Source of the DNA: Desulfuromonas sp.
GTDB lineage: Bacteria > Desulfobacterota > Desulfuromonadia > Desulfuromonadales > Geopsychrobacteraceae
DNA length: 64,000 nucleotides
Direction of reading: 5' to 3'
NCBI GenBank assembly: GCA_002869695.1
Contig: PKUD01000204.1
Span: 91,580 to 155,579, forward strand
Shown here in pieces: positions 49,152 to 58,243 of this stretch. Below the pieces are notes generated by a model, which saw nothing but the letters and a program-made list of their open reading frames with translations, was not told the origin of the DNA and ran no database searches. The position numbers and the translations under genes were made by a program. Positions within the stretch are counted from its first letter, which is position 1. Each line of letters opens with the position of its first letter.

Positions 49152-50306
49152 TCAGTCAGCCATCACGAACTTGCCGCCCTTGACCTGAACGATGACCATC
49201 GAATCGACCCCGAGACCGTTATGATCTTCGGCGGTGATGTTATAGGTACCGGAGATGCCGACATAGTTCTTGGTTGCTTCGATCTCGTTGCGCAGGGCTT
49301 CGGCATCGGTGCCGACTTTCTTCATCGCGTTAGCAACGATGGTGATCGCATCCCAGGCGTATCCAGAGTGCGTGTTGATCGGGAACTGCTTGTCGTAACC
49401 CTTCTCCATGTAGAGCTTGATGAATTCCTGAATCACCGGCTTCTGCGGGTCGGAGTCGGAGAGTGCGTCAGCGACCATCAGCTTGGTGGAGGGCATCCGG
49501 TCCCCTTCGCTGGCCTTTCCGGCCAGTTCGATATATTTGGGGTCGGGCAGCCCGTGGCACTGAAATAACGGCAGGTCAATGCCAAGTTGGGCTTTGTTTT
49601 TGGCTACGATGGAGCCGGCAGGGCCGATGGTCCAGGCAACCAGGGCCTGTGGTTTGGCATTTTTTGCTTTGGTCAACTGGGCGGTCATGTCGGTGTCGCG
49701 GTTGCCGAACGACTCCTCAATGAGAATTTCAATGCCGTACTTGGGCGCCAGCTTCTTCATCCAGCGGGCACCGTCCTTGCCGAAGCCGTCAGCTGCGGTC
49801 AGCAGGGCTATTTTCGTCAGGCCTTTCTGCTGCAGATAGATGAACAGACGCTCGACGGCAATGCTGGAGCGTTGCGGGGATTTGAATACCCAGTCAAAAG
49901 GGCCGAACTTTTTGCCACCCATGATCACCGGGTCTCCGCCGACGGTCATGAAGATCGGGGTTTTACCCTCGTGGGCAATCTTTTTCACGTTCATGCCGGT
50001 GTCGGTCAGGGTTGGCCCGATAATGGCGGCAACCTTGTCCTTGTAGATGAATTTCTTGGCAATCGATGCCGCCCGGGCCGGATTGGCCTCGGTGTCACCA
50101 ACTTCCAGTTCGAGCATCTTGCCGTTTATGCCACCTTCGGCATTGATCTTGTCGACAACCATCTCGGCGACCAGCTTGGTCGGAGTGCCGATAAAGGCGG
50201 CGCGGCCCGACAGGTCGAAGAACGCGCCGAGCTTGATGGTGTCGGCCGCCAGCAGCGGCGAGGCCAGCAACATCAGACAGGTCAGAATGACTAGAATCCT
50301 CCGCAT
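49152..50306 (-). CDS. livK: Branched-chain amino-acid type ABC transporter substrate-binding protein
   Basis: 384 aa from ATG 50306 (AAAGGAGAG just upstream). Signal peptide of about 21 residues ending LLA. The Leu/Ile/Val-binding fold is visible: IKLGAFFDLSGRAAFIGTP, INAEGGINGKMLELEVGDTEANP, VAAIIGPTLTDTG and MVADALSD. Ligand not certain; neighbours suggest amino acids or aromatic acids. It is the last gene of the minus-strand liv/ior set, separated by 124 bases from the upstream gene. A weak ACTCCC...GGGAGT hairpin at 50383-50419 lies in that gap. Confidence 0.9.
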   Translation of the reverse strand: MRRILVILTCLMLLASPLLAADTIKLGAFFDLSGRAAFIGTPTKLVAEMVVDKINAEGGINGKMLELEVGDTEANPARAASIAKKFIYKDKVAAIIGPTLTDTGMNVKKIAHEGKTPIFMTVGGDPVIMGGKKFGPFDWVFKSPQRSSIAVERLFIYLQQKGLTKIALLTAADGFGKDGARWMKKLAPKYGIEILIEESFGNRDTDMTAQLTKAKNAKPQALVAWTIGPAGSIVAKNKAQLGIDLPLFQCHGLPDPKYIELAGKASEGDRMPSTKLMVADALSDSDPQKPVIQEFIKLYMEKGYDKQFPINTHSGYAWDAITIVANAMKKVGTDAEALRNEIEATKNYVGISGTYNITAEDHNGLGVDSMVIVQVKGGKFVMAD

Positions 50307-50430
50307 TGCAACTCTCCTTTGTGAAAGGGTATGGCCCGATAAGCGAACCGTAACATTCAATTCATCGATAGTAATGCAAAACTCCCTGTTTTTAAAGCTA
50401 ACTTTCGTTTGACGGGAGTGAACAAAAAGG

Positions 50431-52518
50431 CTAGATGATATCATCCTCGAGCCGTGAATCGAACACCCGCTGACTTTTCCGTTCCGAGCGGGGCAGACTT
50501 CCGTAGTGAACCAGTTCGAGTTCCACCGAGACCATAAGCTGTTTCTTGATCTGATGGACCGCTTCATGGGCCAGCTCCGGGGTCCGCCCCTCGGCGACAC
50601 CTTCGGCGCGTTCCACGACCAACCGCATATGGTCGCGGCCGGCCTGGTCGCGGGTCAGATGGATCTGATACTCGGAGCCAAGGCCGGGTACCGCAGAGAG
50701 GATTGTATCGATGCTGCTCGGGTAGATATTGACCCCGCGGAACTTGAGGGTGTCGTCGGATCGGCCCTTGATCCGAGAATGGCGCGGCAGGATCGACCCG
50801 CAACTACAGGGTCCTTCAATGATGCGGGTGATGTCCCGGGTCCGGTAGCGGATCAGCGGTGCCCCCTCTTTGCACAGGGTGGTGACGACCATTTCCCCCC
50901 ATTCGCCGTCTGCGACGGGTTGCAGGGTCTCCGGGTCGATAATCTCAAGAATGTAGTAATCAGCCCAGTAGTGAATACAGTCGTGATCGGAGCATTCGAT
51001 GCCGGTACCGGGACCGTACAGTTCGGTCAGCCCGGTGATGTCGAACAGTTCCGCTCCACCGAATAGCTCCGATATTTTCCGGCGCATCGAAACGGACGAG
51101 CGCTCAGATCCGTAGATGATTTTGTTGACTGCGATCTGATCGGCAATCCCGCGCCGGTGGATTTCCTCAGCCATCAACAGGGCCATCGAAGCGGTTGAGC
51201 AGAAGACCGTTGACTGGAAATCGAGCAAAAACTGGATCTGCATATCGATATTACCGGGCCCAACCGGGACCGCCATTGCTCCCACCTTTTCGCAGCCAAG
51301 CTGGAACCCCATGCCGGCGGTCCAGACTCCGTAGCCGACGGCAATCTGGACTCGGTCGAGGGGAGTCACCCCGGCCATCTGGTAGCAGCGGGCGAAGAAG
51401 TGGGTCCAGTCGTCAAGGTCCTTCTGGGTGTAGCTGAGGACCTTCCGTTTGCCGGTGGTTCCGGAGCTGGCATGGATGCGCACGACCTGCTCAAAGGGGA
51501 CCGCCCGGAGCGGGAAAGGGTAGCCTGCACGAAGATCTTCAGCCGTTGTGAACGGGAGTTTCTGCAGATCGTCCAGCGAAGTGACCTGCTCAGGCGAGAT
51601 TCCAGCCCCGTTCAGATGCTCGCGATAAAAACTCGAGCCTTCGTAGGCATGAGTGAGGGTCCACTTCAGGCCGGCCAGCTGATGATTTCTCAGTTCCTCG
51701 GCAGAGGCGAACGCGGGCATGAAATTCTGCTGATACATAGCGGGTTTCTCCAGGCGGATATTGGTCAGGCCGGCGGCACCAAGACGGCTGGCGGCCGGGT
51801 TGTCCTGGCTGGCGGCTCCCAGAAACGCGGAGCGCAGGGCCGGGTCATTGAGCAGGTTGGTACTAATCCCCTGCTCGACAATCCTGCCGTTGGCCAACAG
51901 GTAGGCGTTATCCGAGGCGGACAGGGCGCGCGCGGCATTCTGTTCAACCAGCAGGATCGACGTGCCGGCACGAGCCAGCTGGTGAATAATGGTAAAGATT
52001 TCGTCGGTGATCAGCGGAGCCAGGCCCAGACTCGGTTCGTCGAGCAGCAGCAGGCGCGGCTTGGCCATCAGAGCCCGGCCCATGGCGAGCATCTGTTGCT
52101 CGCCGCCGGAGAGAGTCCCCGCCAGCTGCTCGCGACGTTCTTTGAGTTTGGGAAACCGGCTGAACACTTCCTCCAGGCGGACATTCAGCTCCCCCCTGGC
52201 CAGCTTCAGCGGGACAGCACCGAGGTGCAGGTTGTCGAGCACTGACAAGTGGGCGAACACTTCCCGCCCCTCCGGTGAAAGGGCCACACCCTGGCGGACC
52301 ATGTAGGCGGGTGGTTTGGCGGTGGACTCGCGATCAGCGAAGCGGATCCTGCCGCCGGAGGGTTTGACCAGCCCCATCACGCACTTAAGCAGAGTGCTTT
52401 TACCGGCACCGTTGGCGCCGACCAGGGCGACCGTTTCACCGGTTTTGACCTGCAGGTCAACTCCGAAGAGGGCTTGGGCGGCACCGTAATGGGCGGTGAG
52501 GTTGTTGATGTTCAGCAT
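50431..52518 (-). CDS. Fusion of LivF ABC ATPase and phenylacetate-CoA ligase
   Basis: 695 aa in one open frame. Residues 1-234 are a full LivF: Walker A GANGAGKST (34-42), signature LSGGE (136-140), Walker B LLLLDEP. A linker (235-260) follows, then a complete PaaK-type adenylating ligase of 435 aa (261-695) with SSGTTGKRK (351-359). Met261 (51736-51738) has GGAGA upstream, so the ligase may also be translated separately. In relatives these are two adjacent genes, so the join may be a real fusion or a lost stop or indel. The ligase makes aryl-acetyl-CoA from the acid, CoA and ATP. Confidence 0.88.
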   Translation of the reverse strand: MLNINNLTAHYGAAQALFGVDLQVKTGETVALVGANGAGKSTLLKCVMGLVKPSGGRIRFADRESTAKPPAYMVRQGVALSPEGREVFAHLSVLDNLHLGAVPLKLARGELNVRLEEVFSRFPKLKERREQLAGTLSGGEQQMLAMGRALMAKPRLLLLDEPSLGLAPLITDEIFTIIHQLARAGTSILLVEQNAARALSASDNAYLLANGRIVEQGISTNLLNDPALRSAFLGAASQDNPAASRLGAAGLTNIRLEKPAMYQQNFMPAFASAEELRNHQLAGLKWTLTHAYEGSSFYREHLNGAGISPEQVTSLDDLQKLPFTTAEDLRAGYPFPLRAVPFEQVVRIHASSGTTGKRKVLSYTQKDLDDWTHFFARCYQMAGVTPLDRVQIAVGYGVWTAGMGFQLGCEKVGAMAVPVGPGNIDMQIQFLLDFQSTVFCSTASMALLMAEEIHRRGIADQIAVNKIIYGSERSSVSMRRKISELFGGAELFDITGLTELYGPGTGIECSDHDCIHYWADYYILEIIDPETLQPVADGEWGEMVVTTLCKEGAPLIRYRTRDITRIIEGPCSCGSILPRHSRIKGRSDDTLKFRGVNIYPSSIDTILSAVPGLGSEYQIHLTRDQAGRDHMRLVVERAEGVAEGRTPELAHEAVHQIKKQLMVSVELELVHYGSLPRSERKSQRVFDSRLEDDII

Positions 52519-52526
52519 TGTTTCTG

Positions 52527-52607
52527 ACCACAGCGACACAGAGTTCCGGGGACTTTCAACCTCAGCCTCTTTCGTTCCTTTGCTCAGTGTCTCTGTGCCT
52601 CCATGGT
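52527..52607. repeat. Degenerate CACAGAGACAC-type inverted repeat between livG and livF
   Basis: The left arm, ACCACAGCGACACAGAG (52527-52543), and right arm, CTCAGTGTCTCTGTG (52583-52597), are inverted copies matching at 13 of 15 positions in the core. The 96-base gap between livG and livF is otherwise empty. Similar CACAGAG-rich dispersed repeats are common in intergenic regions of deltaproteobacteria. Confidence 0.6.
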
Positions 52608-52614
52608 AAAAATA

Positions 52615-53379
52615 TCAGGCCGTTGCGTCCATTCTTCCCAGATATGCTTCCAGCACCAAGGGGTTGCGGCGGACCTCGTCAGGGGTGCCGGTGGCGATAC
52701 AGCGACCGCTGTCGAGGACGACAACCTTGTCGGCGATCTCCATCACCAGGTCCATGTCATGTTCCACCAGCAGCAGAGTATAGCCGGCCAGGCGCAGCCG
52801 GCGCAATTGATCGCCGACCGCTGAGGTTTCTTCGGCGTTGAGACCGGCCACCGGTTCATCCAGCAGGATCAGCTGGGGATTCCCGACCGTCGCGCGGGCC
52901 AGTTCAACCCGTTTTTTGTCGCCATACGCCAGAACTTCAGCCGGCCAGTTGGCTTTTTCGGTCAGATCAAAGCGATCAAGCGCTTCCATCGCCCGCAGCC
53001 GCAAACGCCGTTCGCGATGGCGCAGGTAGGGCAGGCGCAACATCGCCATGCACATTGATCGCCCCCCCTCACAGGTCATGCCGGTCAATACGTTGTCGAG
53101 CACTGTCAGGCGCGGAAACAGCTTGAGGTTCTGGAAGGTGCGGGCAATGCCGAAGCGGGCGATCTGATGCGCCGGTTGACCGGTGATCTGGCGGCCGGCA
53201 AAGGAAACCTGTCCTTCGGTCGGCTGCAGGACTCCGCTGATGCAGTTGATCAGGGTACTCTTGCCGGCGCCGTTCGGACCGATCAGTGCGGTAACCTGGC
53301 CACGCGGCACATGGAAACTGACATCCTCCAGTGCCGGCAGTCCGCCGAAGCGTTTGCTGATCTTCTCAAGCTGCAGCAT
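52615..53379 (-). CDS. livG: Branched-chain amino-acid ABC transporter ATPase LivG
   Basis: 254 aa. Walker [10 protein letters not shown] (about 33-41), LivG insert [19 protein letters not shown] (about 84-103), Walker [16 protein letters not shown] (about 167), and a terminal helix with [13 protein letters not shown]. The signature [14 protein letters not shown] replaces the usual LSGGQ, as in LivG. It drives uptake with LivF, M and H. It overlaps livM by 14 bases. Confidence 0.95.
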   Translation of the reverse strand: MLQLEKISKRFGGLPALEDVSFHVPRGQVTALIGPNGAGKSTLINCISGVLQPTEGQVSFAGRQITGQPAHQIARFGIARTFQNLKLFPRLTVLDNVLTGMTCEGGRSMCMAMLRLPYLRHRERRLRLRAMEALDRFDLTEKANWPAEVLAYGDKKRVELARATVGNPQLILLDEPVAGLNAEETSAVGDQLRRLRLAGYTLLLVEHDMDLVMEIADKVVVLDSGRCIATGTPDEVRRNPLVLEAYLGRMDATA

Positions 53380-54364
53380 CTTTACGCCTCCTGAGAGCGA
53401 CCTTGATCTTGATCTGTTCCAGCAGGCCGGTGATCAGCCCCTGCGGCAGGAACATCAACACCAGCACAAGGATTCCGCCGTGAACGAAATCCTTGTACGC
53501 TTCGAAAACGTCCATCCACTCGGGGAGCAGGGTGATGAAGCCGGCGCCGAACAGCGAACCCCACACCGAACCCATGCCGCCGATGACCACCATGATGACC
53601 ATGTCTGCCGAGGTGAAGATGCCGAAAGAGTCGGGACTGACGAATCCGTAGCAGTGGGCGAACAGGCTGCCGGCCAACGAGGCCATGGCGGCCGAGAGGA
53701 CGAAAACCTTGACCTTGGCGCGGCGAGTATCGACGCCGAGGGCTTCCGCTGCCGTTTCATCCCCGGCCAGCGCGGCGAGGCCCCGCCCCACCCCGCTGCG
53801 CACCAGGTTCAGGCAGAGCAGCAGGCTGATCAGGGCGAAGCTCCAGACCAGATAGTGAAAACTGACTTCGTCATCGAAGGCAAAACTGCCGAAGGCCAGC
53901 GGCGGAATTCCGGAAAATCCGCTGGGTCCGCCGGTCACCTCGTCCCACTGCAGCATCACCGTATGGACGACGATATTGCAGCCGAGCGTTGCCATGGCCA
54001 GATAGTGACCGGAAAGTCTCAGCGCCGGGACCCCGATTAGCAGCGCCACCAGGGCCACCAGCAGCGCCACGGCCAGCATGGTTGGCCAGGGCGGAAGACC
54101 GAGAGTGACGCAGCCGATTGCTGATCCATACGCCCCCAGGCCAAAAAAAGCGGCGTGTCCCAGAGATATCTGACCGGCATAACCGACGAACAGATTGAGG
54201 CCGAGGACGACGATGGCATGGATGGCGATCAGGTTGGATAGCCCCAGGTTGTAGGGGTTGTCCTGAAACAGGGGATAGACCAGCAGTGTCAGGGACAGGG
54301 CAGTGACTGCCAGCCCAGTGCGGTGGAGGTAGAGGAAATAGAGGATTTTCTGTCTGCCGTTCAT
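53366..54364 (-). CDS. livM: Branched-chain amino-acid ABC transporter permease LivM
   Basis: 332 aa from ATG 54364. Eight or more membrane helices with the LivM signature LNLFVGYAGQISLGHAAFFGLGAYG (about 56-80) and the EAA-like GDETAAEALGVDTRRAKVKVFVLSA (about 210-234). A longer reading to 54505 runs into iorB and is rejected. It pairs with LivH, which lies on the far side of iorAB. Confidence 0.94.
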   Translation of the reverse strand: MNGRQKILYFLYLHRTGLAVTALSLTLLVYPLFQDNPYNLGLSNLIAIHAIVVLGLNLFVGYAGQISLGHAAFFGLGAYGSAIGCVTLGLPPWPTMLAVALLVALVALLIGVPALRLSGHYLAMATLGCNIVVHTVMLQWDEVTGGPSGFSGIPPLAFGSFAFDDEVSFHYLVWSFALISLLLCLNLVRSGVGRGLAALAGDETAAEALGVDTRRAKVKVFVLSAAMASLAGSLFAHCYGFVSPDSFGIFTSADMVIMVVIGGMGSVWGSLFGAGFITLLPEWMDVFEAYKDFVHGGILVLVLMFLPQGLITGLLEQIKIKVALRRRKDAAA

Positions 54365-54420
54365 AGCATGCTCTTTAGCGTTTTTCCAATCTCCGCTCCG
54401 GCGGAGACAACTGCGGACGG

Positions 54421-54921
54421 TTACTTGCCCAGCCCCTTGCGGAAGGCCCTCAGATTCTGCTCCACGAACTTGGCCGGGGCCAGGCTCCGGATCGCCTCTT
54501 CGCATTCCTCGGCAGCGCAGAACAGGGCGTTCTCTCTGACCGCCAGGCCTAACAACACCAGATTGGAGAGGACCGCGTTCCCCAGCTCGCGGGCAATTTT
54601 TGAAGCGTCGATCCGTTCACCTTCGCCCTCTTTCTCCGCATTGATCAACAACCTCCCCGCGGTCTTCAGCAATCCCCGGTGAACCGGCAGGTTGTTTTCC
54701 CAGAGCAGCAGGCCGACATCGGCCTGTCCTGCTCGGATCAGCGGGCTGGCGAAGGGGCCGACCTTGATGGTGGAGAGGACGGTCCCGCCGCGCTGGGCCA
54801 TGCCATGGGTTTCAGAGGTCAATACGGGTATTCCGCGATCAACCGCCACCTGGGCGATGACACGGGTCAGAAACAGCACACCCTGACCGCCGATGCCGCT
54901 GACGATAATCTGCTGCTTCAT
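54421..54921 (-). CDS. iorB: Indolepyruvate oxidoreductase beta subunit
   Basis: 166 aa. The gamma-type fold of 2-oxoacid:ferredoxin oxidoreductases: QQIIVSGIGGQGVLFLTRVIA (3-23), TSETHGMAQRGGTVLSTIKVG (about 36-56) and NAVLSNLVLLGLAV. It works with IorA to oxidise aryl pyruvates with CoA, reducing ferredoxin. It overlaps the iorA stop by one codon in ATGA style, so the two are translated together. Confidence 0.93.
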   Translation of the reverse strand: MKQQIIVSGIGGQGVLFLTRVIAQVAVDRGIPVLTSETHGMAQRGGTVLSTIKVGPFASPLIRAGQADVGLLLWENNLPVHRGLLKTAGRLLINAEKEGEGERIDASKIARELGNAVLSNLVLLGLAVRENALFCAAEECEEAIRSLAPAKFVEQNLRAFRKGLGK

Positions 54922-56741
54922 CACTTGGCCTCCTTGATGATGGCATCGACCGGGCAGACCGGGATGCAGGTGCCGCAGCCGATACAGCGGTCCTGATTGA
55001 CGACGGATTTGTTGGTTTCCGGATCCATACTCAGGGCCGGACACTCAAAGGCGCCGGTGCATTTCTGGCAGCCGATACAGTTATCGAGAATCGACACCTG
55101 GAAGCGTTCCTGACTGCTGCGCACCTGACGGTCCATGATGCAGCCATGGCGCGAGATAATGACCGCCACCCCGCCCGCCGGTTTGCGGATGTACTCATCA
55201 GCGCGTTTGAGCAGGGCTTCGAACTCCGGCTTGTCATAAGGATCGCAGACCTCGAGGAAATCGATACCACTGGCTCGAACCAGGGATTCAATCTCAACCG
55301 CCCTGGTCTGGCTGCCGTCGGCGGTGATCCCCAGGTGGGGAACCGGCTGGCCGCCGGTCATGGCGGTAGTGGCATTGTCAAGAATGACGACGATGATGCG
55401 GGCCTGCTGAATCACCGCGTTGATCAGCGCCGGAATGCCGGCGTGGAAGAAGGTCGAGTCGCCGATGGTCACCACGATGGTGGGAAAATCGCCATCCTGG
55501 GAGTAGGCCTGATAGAAGCCCGCCCCCTGGCTGATGCAGGCGCCCATGCAGTGAACCGTGTTGACCGCTCCCAGGTTCATGCCGAGCGTGTAGCAGCCGA
55601 TATCGGAGGGGAAGATACCGGCGGGGAAGCTCTGTTTGATGCTGTAAAAGGCCGCCCGGTGGGGGCAGCCGGGACAGAGCGAGGGGCGTTGGCCACGCCG
55701 CTCTGCGGGCGCTTCAGCCGGTTGTTGCAGGGCGAGGAAGTCGGCCAGTACCTGGTGGATGACATCCGGGGTCAGTTCCCCTTCTTTCGGCACCGCACCA
55801 CTCTGCTTGCCGCTGGCGCCGGGGTGGGCGAGCAGCAGTTCGATCACCGGGTAGGTCTCTTCAAGAATCAGCACCCGGTCGTAATCAGTCCGCAACTGTT
55901 CGGCAAACTGCGGATTGAGCGGGTAGGGCATCAGGACCTGGAAGAGATCGATCCTGCCATGCAGCTCGAGTTCCTCCAGCAGGTCGACCAGGTGGCCGTA
56001 GACGATACCCGAGGCGACCAGGGCCTGGCGGGGGTAACTGCCGTCGCCGTTGGCCAGACGGGGCTGCAGGGTGTCTTCAGCGGCGATCTGTTCCAGGGTG
56101 TTGTTCAGCTTGCGGTGCAGCGCAGGCAGAAAGGCGGGAGTGGCGGCCCAGCGGGTCGGATCCTTTTCGAAGGCCGCACTGCGCTCCAGTCTGACCGGTT
56201 CACCCAGTTCGACGTTCTGCCGCGAATGACAGATCCGGGTGGTCGGGCGCAGCACGGTCATCACTTCGTATTTTTCCGAGAGCTCGAAAGCGGCGGCGAC
56301 CATCTGCTTGGCTTCCGCGGGATTGGCTGGATCGAGGACCGGGACCCGTGCCTGCATGCAGAACAGTCGGGTATCCTGCTCGTTCTGCGAGCTGTGCGGG
56401 CCGGGATCGTCGGCGACGATGGTCACCAGGCCACCTTTGACCCCGAGGTAGGCGGTGCGCATGAAGGGATCTGCAGCTACGTTCAGACCGACCTGCTTCA
56501 TCACCGCGGCCGCCCTCTTGCCGGTGTAACTGGCAGCCAGAGCCACCTCGAACGCTATCTTTTCGTTGACCGACCACTCGATATGCAGCGGCTCAACGGC
56601 ACCCTGCCGACGATCGATGACCGCCTGAAGAATCTCTGTCGAGGGTGTTCCGGGATATGCCGTAGCGACTTGGCAGCCGGCTTCAATCAGACCTTGACCG
56701 ATCGCTTCGTTGCCCATTAACAGTTGGATTGATTTGCTCAT
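54921..56741 (-). CDS. iorA: Indolepyruvate ferredoxin oxidoreductase alpha subunit
   Basis: 606 aa. Pyrimidine-binding domain with GNEAIGQGLIEAGCQVATAYPGTPSTEI (10-37), TPP-binding part with GDSTFFHAGIPALINA and LDNATTAMTGGQ, and two C-terminal 4Fe-4S motifs, CIGCQKC and CIGCGTCIPVCP (about 555-600). It converts indole-, phenyl- and hydroxyphenylpyruvate to aryl-acetyl-CoA. With the ligase domain and Liv transporter in one operon it points to use of aromatic amino acids. Confidence 0.95.
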   Translation of the reverse strand: MSKSIQLLMGNEAIGQGLIEAGCQVATAYPGTPSTEILQAVIDRRQGAVEPLHIEWSVNEKIAFEVALAASYTGKRAAAVMKQVGLNVAADPFMRTAYLGVKGGLVTIVADDPGPHSSQNEQDTRLFCMQARVPVLDPANPAEAKQMVAAAFELSEKYEVMTVLRPTTRICHSRQNVELGEPVRLERSAAFEKDPTRWAATPAFLPALHRKLNNTLEQIAAEDTLQPRLANGDGSYPRQALVASGIVYGHLVDLLEELELHGRIDLFQVLMPYPLNPQFAEQLRTDYDRVLILEETYPVIELLLAHPGASGKQSGAVPKEGELTPDVIHQVLADFLALQQPAEAPAERRGQRPSLCPGCPHRAAFYSIKQSFPAGIFPSDIGCYTLGMNLGAVNTVHCMGACISQGAGFYQAYSQDGDFPTIVVTIGDSTFFHAGIPALINAVIQQARIIVVILDNATTAMTGGQPVPHLGITADGSQTRAVEIESLVRASGIDFLEVCDPYDKPEFEALLKRADEYIRKPAGGVAVIISRHGCIMDRQVRSSQERFQVSILDNCIGCQKCTGAFECPALSMDPETNKSVVNQDRCIGCGTCIPVCPVDAIIKEAK

Positions 56742-56758
56742 ATTGCAAAAGCCTTATG

Positions 56759-56819
56759 ACCGCTGAGAATGGCAGGATAGTTGATTTCATGCCGCGAGCC
56801 CTGCGTTCTCTGCGGTGAA
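56759..56819. repeat. Degenerate ACCGCAGAGAACGCAG-type inverted repeat between iorA and livH
   Basis: ACCGCTGAGAATGGCAG begins at 56759 and CTGCGTTCTCTGCGGTGAA is at 56801-56819. They are inverted copies with one base change and a one-base insertion. It fills the gap before iorA and resembles the repeat in the livG-livF gap. Confidence 0.5.
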
Positions 56820-56830
56820 ACGGTATGGTT

Positions 56831-57697
56831 CTATTTACCCAGGAGTCCTTTCGGCCTGACAAAGAGCACCAGGAGCAACACGACAAACGCCACCACATCT
56901 TTATAGGCGCTAGACAGGTAGCCCGCCGAGAGCGATTCGAGCAGACCCAGTCCGAGGCCGCCGAGAATCGCTCCGGGGAAGGATCCGAATCCGCCGAGAA
57001 TGGCGGCGGCAAAGCCCTTCAGTCCAAGCAGCACCCCGACATCATAATTCAAGGTGGTGATCGGAGTGACCAGCACCCCGGCCAAACCGCCGAGCGCCCC
57101 GGCCACCGCGTAACTGGTCAGGCGGACCCGCCCGGCGGGGATACCGACGACGGCGGCCGCGGTGGGGTTGGACGCGACGGCTCGCATCGACAGGCCGAGT
57201 GAGGTTTTATAGAAAAACCAGGTCAGCAGCACGATAGCGACCAGAGTCAATGCCATGATCCAGAGCGCCTGCGGCAGAACTGAGGCACCGAGAATGGTGA
57301 CCGGTTGGTCAGCGGTCAGCGGCGGCAGGGCCATCCGGTTCTTGCCCCAGATCAGTTTCATGGCGCCGCGCAGGATAATCGAAATCCCGACGGTCAGAAA
57401 GATCAGGACCAGTTCGTGATGTGAGCGCGAGGGGCGCAGGCCGAACCGTTCCACCAGCATGGCGACCAGGGCGACACCGGCCACGGCGAGCAGCACTCCC
57501 GGCACCATCGGCAGTCCCGCTCCCAGCAGTGCGGAGAACATCAACATGCCGCCCAGGGAAACGAAATCGACCTGGACAAAATTGACGATCCCCATGGTGT
57601 TATGCACAACACTGAAGCCGAGCGCGATCAGGGCATAAATGGCCCCACTGGTCAGCCCGGCAAAGATAAATTGCAGTAGGTCCTGGGTGGTGTGCAA
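56831..57697 (-). CDS. livH: Branched-chain amino-acid ABC transporter permease LivH
   Basis: 288 aa. Membrane helices with the LivH start FAGLTSGAIYALIALGFSVVHNTMGIVNFVQVDFVSLGGM (12-51) and the loop SMRAVASNPTAAAVVGI (about 168-184). First gene of the minus-strand liv/ior operon, ahead of iorA. It forms the membrane channel with LivM. ATG 57697 follows AGGAGCC. Confidence 0.95.
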   Translation of the reverse strand: MHTTQDLLQFIFAGLTSGAIYALIALGFSVVHNTMGIVNFVQVDFVSLGGMLMFSALLGAGLPMVPGVLLAVAGVALVAMLVERFGLRPSRSHHELVLIFLTVGISIILRGAMKLIWGKNRMALPPLTADQPVTILGASVLPQALWIMALTLVAIVLLTWFFYKTSLGLSMRAVASNPTAAAVVGIPAGRVRLTSYAVAGALGGLAGVLVTPITTLNYDVGVLLGLKGFAAAILGGFGSFPGAILGGLGLGLLESLSAGYLSSAYKDVVAFVVLLLVLFVRPKGLLGK

Positions 57698-57845
57698 GGA
57701 GGGCTCCTGTCCTCTGTTGATTGCGCAGAAACGCTAGATTAGGGCAGTCAAGAGGCAAGGTCAAGAGTCGTGAGGCAAAATCGCATCGCCCTGCAGCCAG
57801 TCGCTTCGACGTCGTAGTGGCCCCCGGCCCGCAACGGATTTTAGA

Positions 57846-57874
57846 TTGACGCACCCTGGACACGCAACTATGCT
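57846..57874 (+). promoter_or_regulatory. Promoter of the ybjQ-M48 genes
   Basis: TTGACG (57846-57851), 17 bases, TATGCT (57869-57874) is a strong sigma-70 promoter match about 46 bases before the first gene. The gap to livH (57698-57845) holds no other clear feature. Confidence 0.7.
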
Positions 57875-57919
57875 GTCTTTTTAGCTTTTTCACCAGCACA
57901 ACCTGCGGAAGGAATTGCC

Positions 57920-58234
57920 ATGATCCTGACCAATGTCGGCTCAGTCCCCGGCAAGAATATCGTTGAACACTTCGGCATCGTCCAGGGGAGCACCGTGCGT
58001 GCCAAGCATCTCGGGCGGGACCTGATGGCCGGTTTGAAGAACCTGGTCGGTGGCGAGCTGAAGGGATATACCGAGCTGTTGCAGGACGCACGCAGCGAGG
58101 CGATGCAGCGGATGTCCACCCAGGCGGAACAGATGGGGGCGAACGCGGTGGTCAATATTCGTTTTGCCACCTCGTCCGTGGCCCAGGGAGCGGCGGAGCT
58201 GTTCGCTTACGGAACTGCGGTCCGGGTTGAATAG
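57920..58234 (+). CDS. YbjQ family heavy-metal-binding-type protein (DUF74)
   Basis: 104 aa. The whole protein is the DUF74/YbjQ fold: VPGKNIVEHFGIVQGSTVRAKHLGRDLMAGLKNLVGGELKGYTELLQDARSEA then MGANAVVNIRFATSS. These form a beta-rich pentamer. The function is unknown. It is followed by a second, related protein with a membrane anchor. Confidence 0.92.
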   Translation: MILTNVGSVPGKNIVEHFGIVQGSTVRAKHLGRDLMAGLKNLVGGELKGYTELLQDARSEAMQRMSTQAEQMGANAVVNIRFATSSVAQGAAELFAYGTAVRVE

Positions 58235-58243
58235 GGGCGGTCC

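Noticed and set aside
50383..50419. Terminator between the LivF-PaaK gene and livK
   Set aside because: The stem is six base pairs with a loop of about 25 bases; too weak to list as a terminator, mentioned only under livK.
55146..56720. 524-codon open frame antisense to iorA
   Set aside because: A shadow in GC-rich coding DNA; iorA has clear motifs on the other strand.
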